DNA of 64,000 nt from Thermosipho melanesiensis BI429 (GTDB lineage: Bacteria; Thermotogota; Thermotogae; Thermotogales; Fervidobacteriaceae), in assembly GCF_000016905.1 (NCBI RefSeq), contig NC_009616.1:1851239-1915238 (forward strand), read 5' to 3'. Both the position numbers and the translations under genes were made by a program. Below the pieces are notes generated by a model. That model was not told the DNA's origin. It did not search any database and worked only from the letters and a program-made list of their open reading frames with translations. Below, piece after piece: positions 1 through 8,239 of the stretch. Position 1 is the stretch's first letter. Each line of letters starts with the position of its first letter.

Positions 1-1022
1 AGTAAAGTATCAACATTTTGGCCTTTTTTAGCAGAAATAGGTACTACTATAGTATCTCCACCCCATTCTTCTGGGATCAAGTTAATTTTATTAACAAGCT
101 CCTGTTTTGTTTTTTCTACATTTGCGTTTGGCTTGTCTATTTTATTTATTGCTACAATAATAGGAACATTTGCGGATTTTGCATGGTTAAAAGCTTCTAC
201 AGTTTGAGGCATTACACCATCATCTGCTGCTACTATAAGCACTACAATATCCGTAGCTTGCGCACCTCTTGCACGCATTTCAGTAAAAATTTCATGCCCA
301 GGTGTATCAATAAATGTAATTTTCTTACCATTTACTTCGACTTGATATGCACCTATACTTTGGGTAATTCCACCTTCTTCTCTCTCAGCTACCCTAGTAT
401 TTCTTATATAATCCAAAAGTGTAGTTTTTCCATGGTCAACATGTCCCATAACAGTTACAACAGGTGGTCTTTCACTTAAGCCTTCCCCCTCTGAATATTT
501 TTCTTCAAAATATCTCTCAACTTCTTCAAGGGGATTAACCTTTTTTTCTTCTCTTTCTTCTACTTCAAACGAAATTTTTATATCATATATTTTTGCAATT
601 TTTTTTGCAAGTTGAAGATTCAAAGTTTGACCGGGTTTTAAAATTTCACCTTTCATAAAAAAATCTTGTATTATTCTATTTTGAGGAATACCTATTTTTT
701 GCGCAAACTTATCCAGCTTTAAATCTTCTTCCTCAAGCTTTATCACACCTTTTTTCTTTTTTACTACCTCCGATTTTTCTACAAATTCTTTGCTTTTCCT
801 TTTTATTTCTTTTTCTACTTCTTCTTCATACTCTTCATAAATCAATTCATCTTCTAATTCATCCTCTTCGCTGTACATTTCAAGAAGTAAATTAACCGTC
901 TCTTCATCAATATAACTCATATGACTTTTTACTTCAATTCCCAACTCTTTTAATTCCTTCATTAAATCTCTTGTGTCCATTTCCAACTGCCTTGCAAGTT
1001 CATATACTCTTAATCGAGCCAT
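1..1022 (-). CDS. infB: Translation initiation factor IF-2, N-terminal part (cut by window edge)
   Basis: IF-2 is the GTPase that brings initiator tRNA to the 30S subunit. About 340 N-terminal residues are visible; the reading frame runs off the left edge. An IF2_N-like segment (start [15 protein letters not shown]) is followed by a very acidic/basic linker, a second IF2_N segment and the G domain. Visible GTPase motifs are GHVDHGKTT (G1), [10 protein letters not shown] (G2), DTPGHE (G3), NKID (G4) and an SAKKG G5-like stretch near the edge. The start ATG at 1022 follows a GGAGGTG ribosome-binding site. It is the last visible gene of the minus-strand odp-chemoreceptor-DUF3783 cluster. The identification is certain; only the C-terminal part is missing, because of the window edge. 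Confidence 0.97.
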
Positions 1023-1043
1023 TATTTCACCTCCAAAATACAG

Positions 1044-1244
1044 TTATTTCTTCATCTTTTTCATATACTCATGCTCCTTCTCAATTTCGGATATTAAATC
1101 TGAGAGTTTCCAATTTAAATTTGTAGGTGTCGTTGTTGCAAAAATCAACTCCTTCTCTGGAAATTTTTCTTTTAAAATCTTCATTAAATCAAACAATTCT
1201 TCCTTTTTAAAACCATGTAATATAACAAAGTTTTTTTTATCCAT
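1044..1244 (-). CDS. Small DUF3783-like protein
   Basis: A 66-residue acidic/basic protein that resembles the DUF3783 family: an N-terminal strand ending in HGF, then a helix of the KKEELFDLMKILKE type, and the characteristic TTPTNLNWKLSDLISEIEKEH segment. The function of the family is unknown to me. It sits 21 bp upstream of infB, in the slot where many bacteria carry ylxQ or ylxR, but it resembles neither. An AGAGGTAGG ribosome-binding site precedes the ATG at 1244. The family call comes from recalled motif similarity, not from a search. Confidence 0.7.
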   Translation of the reverse strand: MDKKNFVILHGFKKEELFDLMKILKEKFPEKELIFATTTPTNLNWKLSDLISEIEKEHEYMKKMKK

Positions 1245-1265
1245 GCAACCTACCTCTTTATATGT

Positions 1266-2105
1266 TTATAATTTTATTTCTTTTAACGAATTCTGCGCCT
1301 TTATAATTGATTTTATAACCTCCACAATAACATTAAATTCATTAGATGATTCTTTAAGAACCTCTACAGATTTTGATAACAAATCTGCTTCATCAGATAA
1401 CTTACCCTCTGTTATTTCAAACAGCTCTTTGGAATTCTTCAAAACATTTAAATTTTGTTTCATATAATCCATTGAGTTTTTCAAAGCATTTTGAATTGCA
1501 TTAAACAATATTTCTATTTCTTTTAACGATTCTAATGAGGTTCTTACAGACTCTGATATTTCACCGACTATTTTGGAAATATCTTTAGAAGTATTTTGAG
1601 ATTCCTCAGCAAGTTTTTGGATTTCAGACGCAACTACGGAAAAACCTTTCCCATATTCCCCAGCTCTTGCAGCTTCAATTGAAGCATTTAAAGCAAGTAA
1701 ATTTGTTTGCTTTGCAATTTTTTGAATATTCTTTACTAAATCTTTTATTACTTCAAAGTTCTCAAATGTCTTAGATGTTTTATTAATCGTCTCTTTGAAT
1801 TTATCAGCAACATTACCAACATTAGTCCCTAGTTTTTTCAAATCCTCGTCAATCTTAGAATTAATCATAGTAGCATATTCTATATTTCCAACGATCTCAT
1901 TACTTTCATTTGAAAAATCTCTTAACAAATTTTCAATTCCATTACTAAGATTCTCAAAATCACGTGCAATGTTTTCAATTTCGTTTCTAATACCAGAAAT
2001 TCTAGAGACTAATACTTCATCTAATTGCGACATAAATGATAGCATTAAATTTTGTATATAAAATGCAGATGAAATAGTTGTTAATGTTTTTCCATCTATT
2101 TTCAT
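1266..2105 (-). CDS. Cytoplasmic methyl-accepting chemotaxis protein (partner of ODP)
   Basis: A soluble chemoreceptor of about 279 residues with no membrane segment and no classical sensor domain. A short N-terminal helix is followed by a long coiled coil whose signalling tip contains [19 protein letters not shown], the MCP hairpin that contacts CheA and CheW. An in-frame ATG at 2114 overlaps the upstream stop (ATGA), but the GGGAG Shine-Dalgarno abuts it with no spacing. The ATG at 2105 has 9 nt spacing and is the likelier start. Immediate coupling to an oxygen-binding diiron protein matches the ODP/cytoplasmic-receptor pairs known from Treponema and Thermotoga, so the sensed input is probably oxygen or iron delivered by ODP. 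Confidence 0.9.
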   Translation of the reverse strand: MKIDGKTLTTISSAFYIQNLMLSFMSQLDEVLVSRISGIRNEIENIARDFENLSNGIENLLRDFSNESNEIVGNIEYATMINSKIDEDLKKLGTNVGNVADKFKETINKTSKTFENFEVIKDLVKNIQKIAKQTNLLALNASIEAARAGEYGKGFSVVASEIQKLAEESQNTSKDISKIVGEISESVRTSLESLKEIEILFNAIQNALKNSMDYMKQNLNVLKNSKELFEITEGKLSDEADLLSKSVEVLKESSNEFNVIVEVIKSIIKAQNSLKEIKL

Positions 2106-2110
2106 ACATA

Positions 2111-2875
2111 TCATCTCCCATAAAACTCATTTATTAAATCTACTCCACATTTTAATCCCTTAAACCAATTTAAAAATTCTCTTACAACTTTTCCTTTCAT
2201 TACAGCACCATGTTGAGGTGCAATTGCATCAATATCATAACTTTGAACTTTCTCAACCCAAGCTTTACATGCACTATTTGAGCTCATATATCTTTTATGA
2301 AATCCTTCCATATAAACTTTATACTTTTCAAAATCGGTTTCTATTATCTGCATACGTTCTTTAAATGAAAATACTGCTACACCTATATCTCCTGAAAATA
2401 GAATCTTTGAAATTGGATCATACACATTAAAATGACCTGGAGAATGTAAAAAATGCGCAGGTAGAAAATCCAAAACATAACCAGAAAACCTAACACCTTT
2501 CTCTCCGGCATCTTTTAACCCCACAACCCTTTTCTTATCAAAAACACCAAAATGAGGCAGAAATCTTGTCCATAATTCTGAAATATATATTTTAGCTTTA
2601 CTTGCTATTGTCAACCACATTGTAATTCCCGAGGAAACATCTGGATCCTGATGCGAATAAAATATGCCTTCTATATCATCAGGTGATATAACTTCTGAAA
2701 CATTTGCCAAAACTCTTGGAAATACGTGTGCACCACCTGGATCAATTAAAAATCCTTTTCTATTATGAATTATCAAATATTGATTTGTTTGAACCAACCC
2801 TTCTTCTTCTGACTCTTCCCAACCTAGCAAATAATATTTATGTTCGCCATTATCAAATAAACATATATTTCTCAT
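2111..2875 (-). CDS. odp: Oxygen-binding diiron protein (ODP), metallo-beta-lactamase fold
   Basis: A 254-residue metallo-beta-lactamase-fold protein related to the diiron half of flavodiiron proteins, without the flavodoxin domain. Probable metal ligands are H75, D77 and D79 in [11 protein letters not shown]147 in HSPGHF, D163 in SGDIG and H222 in PQHG. The HxDPD form, in place of the flavodiiron HxExDH, is what I recall for the ODP sensor family. In Treponema denticola ODP binds O2 at its diiron site and signals through a cytoplasmic chemoreceptor. Here the chemoreceptor gene starts within a few bases of this stop. The ATG at 2875 follows a GGAGGTGG site. A non-signalling O2 or NO scavenger is the alternative role. 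Confidence 0.85.
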   Translation of the reverse strand: MRNICLFDNGEHKYYLLGWEESEEEGLVQTNQYLIIHNRKGFLIDPGGAHVFPRVLANVSEVISPDDIEGIFYSHQDPDVSSGITMWLTIASKAKIYISELWTRFLPHFGVFDKKRVVGLKDAGEKGVRFSGYVLDFLPAHFLHSPGHFNVYDPISKILFSGDIGVAVFSFKERMQIIETDFEKYKVYMEGFHKRYMSSNSACKAWVEKVQSYDIDAIAPQHGAVMKGKVVREFLNWFKGLKCGVDLINEFYGR

Positions 2876-2895
2876 TTTACCACCTCCACATTCTT

Positions 2896-2924
2896 ATTAT
2901 ATCAGAATAAATAAAAAATATTAA
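2896..2924 (-). promoter_or_regulatory. Promoter of the odp-chemoreceptor operon
   Basis: On the minus strand there is an extended -10, TGATATAAT (TATAAT at 2901-2896), with a weak -35 TTAATA (2924-2919) 17 nt upstream. The leader to odp would be about 15-20 nt. The call rests on pattern only. Confidence 0.55.
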
Positions 2925-2982
2925 GCAATTATTATAGGTAAAATGAAAACTCATTAAATAAAAAAATTTACTTAAATTTTAC

Positions 2983-3011
2983 TTGAAGTATATTACATAA
3001 TATTATACAAT
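2983..3011 (+). promoter_or_regulatory. Promoter of yhhQ
   Basis: TTGAAG (2983-2988), a 17-nt spacer and TACAAT (3006-3011) lie 32 bp upstream of the yhhQ start. This is a sigma70-like pair in the divergent gap with odp. No preQ1 riboswitch could be recognised between it and the gene. Confidence 0.5.
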
Positions 3012-3043
3012 ATAGTGCTAAAAATGGTAAAAGGAGGAAAAAC

Positions 3044-3673
3044 ATGGAAAAATATTATGAAAAACTAATGCTACTATCAAGTTTGTTTGTTTCTGTTATA
3101 ATAATCTCAAACATTATTGCTGGAAAATTAGTAAATATTGGTCCTTTTGTTATTACGCTTTCAGTTTTAATATATCCTGTAAGCTTTGGAATTTCAAATA
3201 TCATTTTTGAAATTTACGGGGAAAAAATAATCAAAAAAGTTATTCTAATTGGGTTTATCGCTTCAATAATTTTGGCAATTTATTCTTTTATTGTTATCCT
3301 TTATCCACCTTCACAAATCTTCGATAAAAATGAATCTTATGTCACTGTTTTTAACAACACGCCAAGAATAATTTTAGCAAGTTTTTTGGCATACCTTTCT
3401 GCACAATTTTCAAACATTTGGATTTTTAAATTTTTAAAAAATTTAAAAGTAAATAATCTAACAATTAGAAATACAATTTCAATGATAATTACTCAATTTA
3501 TAGATTCTGTAGTTTTTGTAGGTATTTCCTTTTTAGGAAATTATAGTTTTGATACAATAATAAGCATGATCTTATCACAGTATATTATAAAACTCGTTAT
3601 TTCCATCCTAAATGGTCCAATAATAAACTTTAGTGTCAAAAGAATAAAAAATACACTAGTTTATGATAAATAA
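3044..3673 (+). CDS. yhhQ: Queuosine-precursor transporter family protein (YhhQ/VUT)
   Basis: A 209-residue integral membrane protein with about six hydrophobic segments. It matches the YhhQ (vitamin-uptake-transporter-like) family, including the early FVSVIIISNIIAGKLV segment and the YPVSFGISNIIFEIYGEK motif with its conserved acidic and tyrosine residues. Family members import queuine-type precursors for tRNA queuosine. The ATG at 3044 follows an AAAGGAGG site. It is monocistronic, divergent from odp and followed by the independent B12-controlled operon. The substrate is inferred from the family; no queuosine gene lies nearby to confirm it. Confidence 0.85.
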   Translation: MEKYYEKLMLLSSLFVSVIIISNIIAGKLVNIGPFVITLSVLIYPVSFGISNIIFEIYGEKIIKKVILIGFIASIILAIYSFIVILYPPSQIFDKNESYVTVFNNTPRIILASFLAYLSAQFSNIWIFKFLKNLKVNNLTIRNTISMIITQFIDSVVFVGISFLGNYSFDTIISMILSQYIIKLVISILNGPIINFSVKRIKNTLVYDK

Positions 3674-3709
3674 CTACACATATTTTTTTATTTTCACAAT
3701 ACTTAATAA

Positions 3710-3738
3710 TTTTCAAAAATTAAACAAGTTGATATAAT
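3710..3738 (+). promoter_or_regulatory. Promoter of the cobalamin-riboswitch operon
   Basis: TTTTCA (3710-3715), a 17-nt spacer and a consensus TATAAT (3733-3738) lie 27 bp upstream of the aptamer. The same two hexamers and spacing recur in front of the oadB-korDA operon (33943-33915, minus strand). Confidence 0.7.
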
Positions 3739-3764
3739 ATAAGTAGGAAAAATGAATAACCAAT

Positions 3765-3924
3765 GGAATAAAGGTGCCTTAAAGGCTTAATAGGGAAGCT
3801 GGTGAAAATCCAGCGCGGCCCCGCCACCGTAACTGGGGACGAAAGTCGCAAAGTGCCACTGGGATTTCCTGGGAAGGTGCGACGAGTAGGTTGATCCAGA
3901 AGCCGGGAGACCTGCCTTTGTTCC
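3765..3924 (+). promoter_or_regulatory. Cobalamin (AdoCbl-type) riboswitch aptamer
   Basis: This is the conserved B12 element. A 10-bp closing stem pairs GGAATAAAGG (3765-3774) with CCTTTGTTCC (3915-3924). Inside are the AAGGTGCC entry, the GGGAAGCTGGTGAAAATCC arm, the CGCGGCCCCGCCAC segment (L5 region), and the B12-box AGCCGGGAGACCTGCC (3901-3916). It lies between its promoter and an intrinsic terminator, so ligand binding should cause premature termination. The family is certain from sequence. The direction of control (OFF with B12) is inferred from the terminator architecture and the usual behaviour of the class. Confidence 0.96.
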
Positions 3925-3931
3925 AAAGTGT

Positions 3932-3970
3932 TTCTCAATCTCGAGGGCAGATTGAGAAAAATTGTTTTTT
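3932..3970 (+). terminator. Riboswitch expression-platform terminator
   Basis: A 10-bp perfect stem pairs TTCTCAATCT (3932-3941) with AGATTGAGAA (3949-3958) around the loop CGAGGGC; a T-run follows at 3965-3970. The loop's GGGC (3945-3948) is complementary to GCCC in the aptamer L5 region (3818-3821), the kissing interaction expected between L5 and the regulatory hairpin. GGCAG (3946-3950) could alternatively pair with CTGCC of the B12 box, which would break the terminator. Confidence 0.88.
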
Positions 3971-3997
3971 GATTATATTAAAAAGGGAGGTATCTAT

Positions 3998-5014
3998 ATG
4001 AAAATTTATGAATTTGTGGGGAAACAGCTCTTTAAAGAACATGGTGTAAAAATTCCAGAAGGTTATTTAGTAACTTCTAAAGATGAGTTAACCATAAAAT
4101 TTCTTCCAGCTGTTTTAAAAAGTCAAGTATTAGTTGGAGGGAGAATGAAAGCTGGTGGAATTCTCTTTGCAAATAATCAGAGAGAATTTTATGATTATGG
4201 AAATATTCTATTGAAAAAAAATATAAAAGGTGAAAAACCATACGGAATATTAATTGAAAAAATGATTAATATAAAAAGGGAATATTATTTATCAATGTAT
4301 ATCGATAAATTGGAAAAAGATTTTATGATACTCTTCTCAGAATATGGCGGAATAAATATAGAAGAAAACGCAGATAAAGTTATTAAAATAAACTTTGACA
4401 AATATAAAGTACTTCCCAAAAAATTTCACAAAATTATTCTAACATTATACAAACTCATGAAAGAAAAAGATTTAACACTAATTGAAATCAACCCTTTAGC
4501 CGAAACTTTAAATGGTGATTTAATTGCATTAGATGCTGTATTACATTTAGATGACAATTCTATTTTTAGACAAAAATGGGCTAAACAATTTTCCTCTGAA
4601 ACACAACCTTTTCATTTCGTAAAACTAAATGGTGATATTGGAATAATCGGTTGTGGTGCTGGAATTGTAATGGCTACAATGGATGCCGTAACATTTTATG
4701 GTGGAAAACCAGCAAACTTCCTTGATCTTGGTGGTGGAGCAGATACCAAAACTACAACTCTAGCACTCGAATATTTAAAAAATCTTTCAATTAACAAAAT
4801 AATAATGAATATCTTTGGTGGAATTACAAAATGCGATGAAATTGCTCAAGCTATTGTCAGGTTTAAACAAAAAAATCCTCAAATATCACTATACGTTAGA
4901 TTAACTGGGACAAATGAAGAAATTGCTAAACAAATTTTAAAAAAATACAATATTGAATTATTTAGCGATATGTACGAAATGATTGAATGTGCAGTAAAGG
5001 AGGAGAAAAAATGA
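3998..5014 (+). CDS. sucC: Succinyl-CoA synthetase (ADP-forming) beta-type subunit
   Basis: An ATP-grasp subunit that, with SucD, interconverts succinyl-CoA + ADP + Pi and succinate + CoA + ATP. The N-terminus (KIYEFVGKQLFKEHGVKIPE) and GGRMKAGG match the ATP-grasp part. EINPLAET lies in the metal-binding region. GCGAGIVMATMD, PANFLDLGGGAD and NIFGGITKCDEIA form the C-terminal CoA-ligase domain. At 338 residues it is about 50 shorter than the usual 388. An earlier in-frame ATG at 3962 lies inside the riboswitch terminator; the ATG at 3998 has a GGGAGG site and is preferred. It overlaps sucD by ATGA and is the first gene behind the cobalamin riboswitch. A related acyl-CoA ligase specificity cannot be excluded. 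Confidence 0.9.
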   Translation: MKIYEFVGKQLFKEHGVKIPEGYLVTSKDELTIKFLPAVLKSQVLVGGRMKAGGILFANNQREFYDYGNILLKKNIKGEKPYGILIEKMINIKREYYLSMYIDKLEKDFMILFSEYGGINIEENADKVIKINFDKYKVLPKKFHKIILTLYKLMKEKDLTLIEINPLAETLNGDLIALDAVLHLDDNSIFRQKWAKQFSSETQPFHFVKLNGDIGIIGCGAGIVMATMDAVTFYGGKPANFLDLGGGADTKTTTLALEYLKNLSINKIIMNIFGGITKCDEIAQAIVRFKQKNPQISLYVRLTGTNEEIAKQILKKYNIELFSDMYEMIECAVKEEKK

Positions 5015-5853
5015 TTAACGGTACAGAAAGGGTATGCGTACAAGGTATTACTGGAAGATACGGTTCATTCCATACAAAAAAAATGCTAAAATATGGAACA
5101 AATATAGTTTGCGGAGTATCAAAAAATAAAGTTGTAAAAGAATTAGATGGGATACCTGTACTTAACGACATGTACGATGCTGTTGAAAAATATAACTGCG
5201 ATACGTCTATCGTATTCGTTCCTGCTAAACACGCCAAAAATGCTATTTTTGAAGCTATAAATGCCGGAATAAAAAAAATAATTACAATTACAGAACACAT
5301 TCCAATACATGATATGATGGAAATTTATAAACTTTCAAAGCAAAATAATGTAACTTTTATCGGACCAAATTGCCCAGGAGTTATACTTCCAGGTATAAGC
5401 AAAATAGGAATCATGCCTGAAAATGCATTTAAACCAGGCGACATTGCTATTATTTCTAAAAGTGGTACACTTATGTATGAAATTTCAAATCTCTTATCAA
5501 AAAAATCGACAGGTATAAAGATTGGAATTGGCTTAGGAGGCGATCCTATAATCGGCACAAGTATTGAAGAAGCACTTGAATTTTCCATAACCCTAAATCC
5601 CAGAAAAATAATTATTATAAGTGAAATTGGTAGCAACGATGAAGTTATTGGTATAGAAAAATTCTTAAATAAAGGTTATAATGCTAATATACAGGTATTT
5701 TTCGCAGGAAGAACCGCACCACGGGGGAAAAAAATGGGACATGCTGGTGCCATTGTCGATGGAATTAAAAGCTCTATTGAATATAAAGAAAAAAGATTAA
5801 AAGCCATAAAAATTCCAGTTGCTAAATATATACCAGAATTATTGGAGGGATAA
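5011..5853 (+). CDS. sucD: Succinyl-CoA synthetase (ADP-forming) alpha-type subunit
   Basis: The CoA-binding and phosphohistidine subunit of the SucCD pair. QGITGRYGSFHTKKMLKYGT matches the N-terminal CoA-binding Rossmann domain. GPNCPGVILPG and SKSGTLMYE are family motifs. MGHAGAIVDG carries the histidine that is phosphorylated during catalysis. At 280 residues it has near-normal length. The ATG at 5011 follows GGAGGAG with good spacing and overlaps the sucC stop by 4 nt, so the two are translationally coupled. Because it is controlled by B12 through the upstream riboswitch, its expression should rise when cobalamin is scarce. Confidence 0.92.
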   Translation: MINGTERVCVQGITGRYGSFHTKKMLKYGTNIVCGVSKNKVVKELDGIPVLNDMYDAVEKYNCDTSIVFVPAKHAKNAIFEAINAGIKKIITITEHIPIHDMMEIYKLSKQNNVTFIGPNCPGVILPGISKIGIMPENAFKPGDIAIISKSGTLMYEISNLLSKKSTGIKIGIGLGGDPIIGTSIEEALEFSITLNPRKIIIISEIGSNDEVIGIEKFLNKGYNANIQVFFAGRTAPRGKKMGHAGAIVDGIKSSIEYKEKRLKAIKIPVAKYIPELLEG

Positions 5854-5856
5854 AAA

Positions 5857-6987
5857 TTGCAAAATCCATACTTTTTGTTGTTTCTAACCATAACTACTGG
5901 ATTATTAATCGGAAGTATTAAAGTCAAAAACTTCAAACTTGGCTCATCAGGAACTCTGTTTACTGGTATTTTCTTTGGTTGGATTTTTCAAAATTTTATA
6001 CATTCTGCTCAAAAAATTAACGAACTGCAAATTACCTTTCAAAATATCTTCCAATTTTCACTAATTTTATTTGTTTCATCTATCGGATTAATCGCTTCAA
6101 AAGAAATAAAATTCATATTAAAAAAATTCGGTTTAAAGTTCATCATCCTTGCCTTTCTCATAACATTCTCTGGTTTCATATTTATTCTCATTTCAATCTT
6201 TATAACCAAAATTAATCCATATAACTTAATAGGCGTTTTTTCAGGAAGTTTAACAAGCTCACCTGGTCTAGCTACTGCAATAGAAGGTTCGACAAAAAGT
6301 AATGAAATTATATATGGATATACAATTGGTTATATTCCAGGAATTTTAGCAGTTATCTTTTCAATTTATCTCATTCCACCTATTTTCAAAATTAACATTG
6401 AATCAGAAAAAAACACAATCTATATTCAAAGCGAACAAAGTAACATAAAAAGTTTTAATCTCTTATCTTATTCTTTAGTAATTTTAATTGGTATTTTAAT
6501 AGGAAATATAGATATACCACTAAAATTTTCAACGGTAAAATTAGGAAAAACTGGAGGAATACTATTGAGTGCTCTGTTTTTTGGAAACATTGAAAAATTA
6601 GGGAATATCAATTTTTCTTTTAACAAAGACACATTAAAATCTCTCCAAAACATAGGACTCGTGATGTTTTTATCATCTATTGGTTTAAAATCAGGATACA
6701 ATATCATTGAAAATTTTAATAAGTATAGCGCTATGCTTATGCTAATTTCATTCATTACTGCAATATTTTCTATACTAGTTGGCTTTATAATTGGCAGATA
6801 CATCTTCAAACTAAACTGGACAATCCTTGCCGGTACAATCACAGGTGGTATGACAAGTACACCAGGATTAGGAGCAGCATTAGATTCTACAAAAAGTGAG
6901 CATGCATTAGCTGGTTACGGAGCAACATATCCTTTTGCATTACTTGGAATGGTTATCTTTAACAAAATTTTAATATTATTAACCTAA
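5857..6987 (+). CDS. AspT/YidE-family carrier without RCK domains (possible succinate exporter)
   Basis: A 376-residue membrane protein with two homologous halves, each ending in the family signature: SLTSSPGLATAIEG around residue 130 and GGMTSTPGLGAALDSTKS near residue 340. This is the AspT/YidE/YbjL duplicated-domain family, which includes aspartate:alanine exchangers and the Corynebacterium succinate exporter SucE1. Most relatives have two TrkA_C (RCK-type) domains between the halves; here the middle is only a short hydrophilic stretch. The start is a TTG with a GGAGGG site 6 nt upstream. It lies 3 bp after sucD, under the same riboswitch, which favours a succinate or other dicarboxylate substrate. 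The substrate is inference. Confidence 0.8.
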   Translation: MQNPYFLLFLTITTGLLIGSIKVKNFKLGSSGTLFTGIFFGWIFQNFIHSAQKINELQITFQNIFQFSLILFVSSIGLIASKEIKFILKKFGLKFIILAFLITFSGFIFILISIFITKINPYNLIGVFSGSLTSSPGLATAIEGSTKSNEIIYGYTIGYIPGILAVIFSIYLIPPIFKINIESEKNTIYIQSEQSNIKSFNLLSYSLVILIGILIGNIDIPLKFSTVKLGKTGGILLSALFFGNIEKLGNINFSFNKDTLKSLQNIGLVMFLSSIGLKSGYNIIENFNKYSAMLMLISFITAIFSILVGFIIGRYIFKLNWTILAGTITGGMTSTPGLGAALDSTKSEHALAGYGATYPFALLGMVIFNKILILLT

Positions 6988-6993
6988 AAGTAA

Positions 6994-7022
6994 TTTTAAA
7001 AACTAATAATTTCTGTTATAAT
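6994..7022 (+). promoter_or_regulatory. Promoter of the lysine operon
   Basis: TTTTAA (6994-6999), a 17-nt spacer and TATAAT (7017-7022) with an upstream TG (extended -10). Transcription would begin just before the lysine riboswitch. Confidence 0.65.
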
Positions 7023-7033
7023 GAGAACAAATA

Positions 7034-7203
7034 CGATCGGAGGTGCGTCCGAGATGAGTAGGATTCTCCATCAAGGGGAGAATATCGGGAGAATCTGAAA
7101 GGCGAGGACGCCGAAGGGTGTGAGGTTTCTCCCGCTTCACACGCCTGGTGGTACAGGGAATACCTGTATCACTGTCACGGGATAATCCGTGGAGAGCCGA
7201 TCG
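7034..7203 (+). promoter_or_regulatory. Lysine riboswitch (L box) aptamer
   Basis: The closing helix P1 pairs CGATCGG (7034-7040) with CCGATCG (7197-7203). The conserved core is clear: GGAGGTGCG, AGATGAGTAGG, the GGGGAGAAT loop, GGCGAGGACGCCGAAGG, CACTGTCACGG and GGAGAGCCGA. The same element precedes asd in Thermotoga. It stands directly upstream of the asd-dapF-dapA-dapB-dapH-lysC operon, so it should shut down lysine/diaminopimelate synthesis when lysine is abundant. Confidence 0.96.
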
Positions 7204-7259
7204 TTGAGAAAATACATATATTTTTCTCAACGACGCCTCTTCACGAGGCGAATTTTTTT
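7202..7259 (+). terminator. Lysine riboswitch expression platform: two hairpins, second with T-run
   Basis: Hairpin A pairs CGTTGAGAAAA (7202-7212) with TTTTCTCAACG (7222-7232); its first two bases overlap the 3' strand of P1. Hairpin B pairs CGCCTC (7234-7239) with GAGGCG (7245-7250) and is followed by a seven-T tract (7253-7259), so B is the intrinsic terminator. How A and B exchange with P1 is not obvious from inspection. Confidence 0.85.
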
Positions 7260-7276
7260 ATTCAGGAGGTGTCACA

Positions 7277-8239
7277 ATGAAAATTGGAATTGTAGGTGCA
7301 ACTGGCGAAGTTGGAAGAGCTATGATAAAAGTATTGGAAAAATTCAACATTCCCGTAAAAGAGTTGAGACTTTTCGCATCAAAAAACTCGAAAGGTAAAT
7401 ATTTAAAATTCAAAGGACAAGAAATTATGGTCGAAGAACTTACTGAAGACACAATGAAAGAAAAATATGATTTTCTTTTATTTTCAGCTGGAAAAAATAT
7501 ATCGAAACATTTTGCACCAATAGCAGCAAAGTATGGAAATACAATTATTGACAATTCTTCTGCCTTTAGAATGGAAAAAGATATACCATTAATTGTTCCA
7601 GAAATAAATGGATATCTAGTCAAAAGTTATAAAGGAATTATTGCTAATCCCAATTGTTCAACAATTCAAATGGTTCTTTCCTTGCATAAAATTCATGAAA
7701 AACTAAAAATAAAAGAAATTTACGTTTCAACTTACCAAGCGGTTTCTGGAGCTGGGCACAAAGCCATTGAAGAATTCTCAGAACAATTAAATGGAAATAA
7801 AATAAATGCTATCTTTCCAAAACAAATTGCATACAATATAATACCAGTTATTGGAAACATTCTTTCCAACAACTTTTCAGAAGAAGAATATAAGATGATA
7901 AATGAAACGAAAAAGATTTTAAACGATTATTCAATAAAAGTTTACCCCACAACAGTACGTGTGCCAGTAATTTATGGGCATTCAGAAGCCATAGTAGTAA
8001 GAACCAAAAAATCGTCTAGTTTAAATGAACTTAAAGAACTAATTTCAAAATCAAAGAATGTAATATACACAGAAGAAATTATTACGCCTTTAGATGTTGA
8101 AGATAAAGACGAAGTATTTGTCACAAGACTTAGACAATTTGATACAAATACATTTTCAATATGGAACGTTGCAGATAACATAAGAGTTGGAGCAGCAACC
8201 AACGCAGTACGAATCTTGGAGGTGATGATAAATGAATGA
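7277..8239 (+). CDS. asd: Aspartate-semialdehyde dehydrogenase
   Basis: Reduces aspartyl phosphate to aspartate semialdehyde with NADPH, the second step of the lysine pathway. GIVGATGEVGRAMIKVLE is the nucleotide-binding loop, NPNCSTIQM carries the catalytic cysteine, and the SGAGHKAIEE segment follows. At 320 residues it is of normal length. The ATG at 7277 follows AGGAGGTG. It is the first gene after the lysine riboswitch and overlaps dapF by 8 nt. Confidence 0.95.
   Translation: MKIGIVGATGEVGRAMIKVLEKFNIPVKELRLFASKNSKGKYLKFKGQEIMVEELTEDTMKEKYDFLLFSAGKNISKHFAPIAAKYGNTIIDNSSAFRMEKDIPLIVPEINGYLVKSYKGIIANPNCSTIQMVLSLHKIHEKLKIKEIYVSTYQAVSGAGHKAIEEFSEQLNGNKINAIFPKQIAYNIIPVIGNILSNNFSEEEYKMINETKKILNDYSIKVYPTTVRVPVIYGHSEAIVVRTKKSSSLNELKELISKSKNVIYTEEIITPLDVEDKDEVFVTRLRQFDTNTFSIWNVADNIRVGAATNAVRILEVMINE

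Noticed and set aside
2882..3043. Possible preQ1 riboswitch upstream of yhhQ
   Set aside because: The conserved preQ1 class I hairpin and A-rich tail are not present; only a promoter and ribosome-binding site are seen.
3720..3938. 72-codon open frame on the minus strand
   Set aside because: It lies exactly over the cobalamin riboswitch and its protein has no family features; the RNA element explains the sequence.
3962..3997. Longer sucC starting at ATG 3962
   Set aside because: This ATG lies in the terminator T-run region and lacks a ribosome-binding site; the ATG at 3998 has GGGAGG.
7003..7230. 75-codon open frame on the minus strand and a 69-codon frame on plus
   Set aside because: Both fall on the lysine riboswitch and its hairpins; they are by-products of structured GC-rich RNA.
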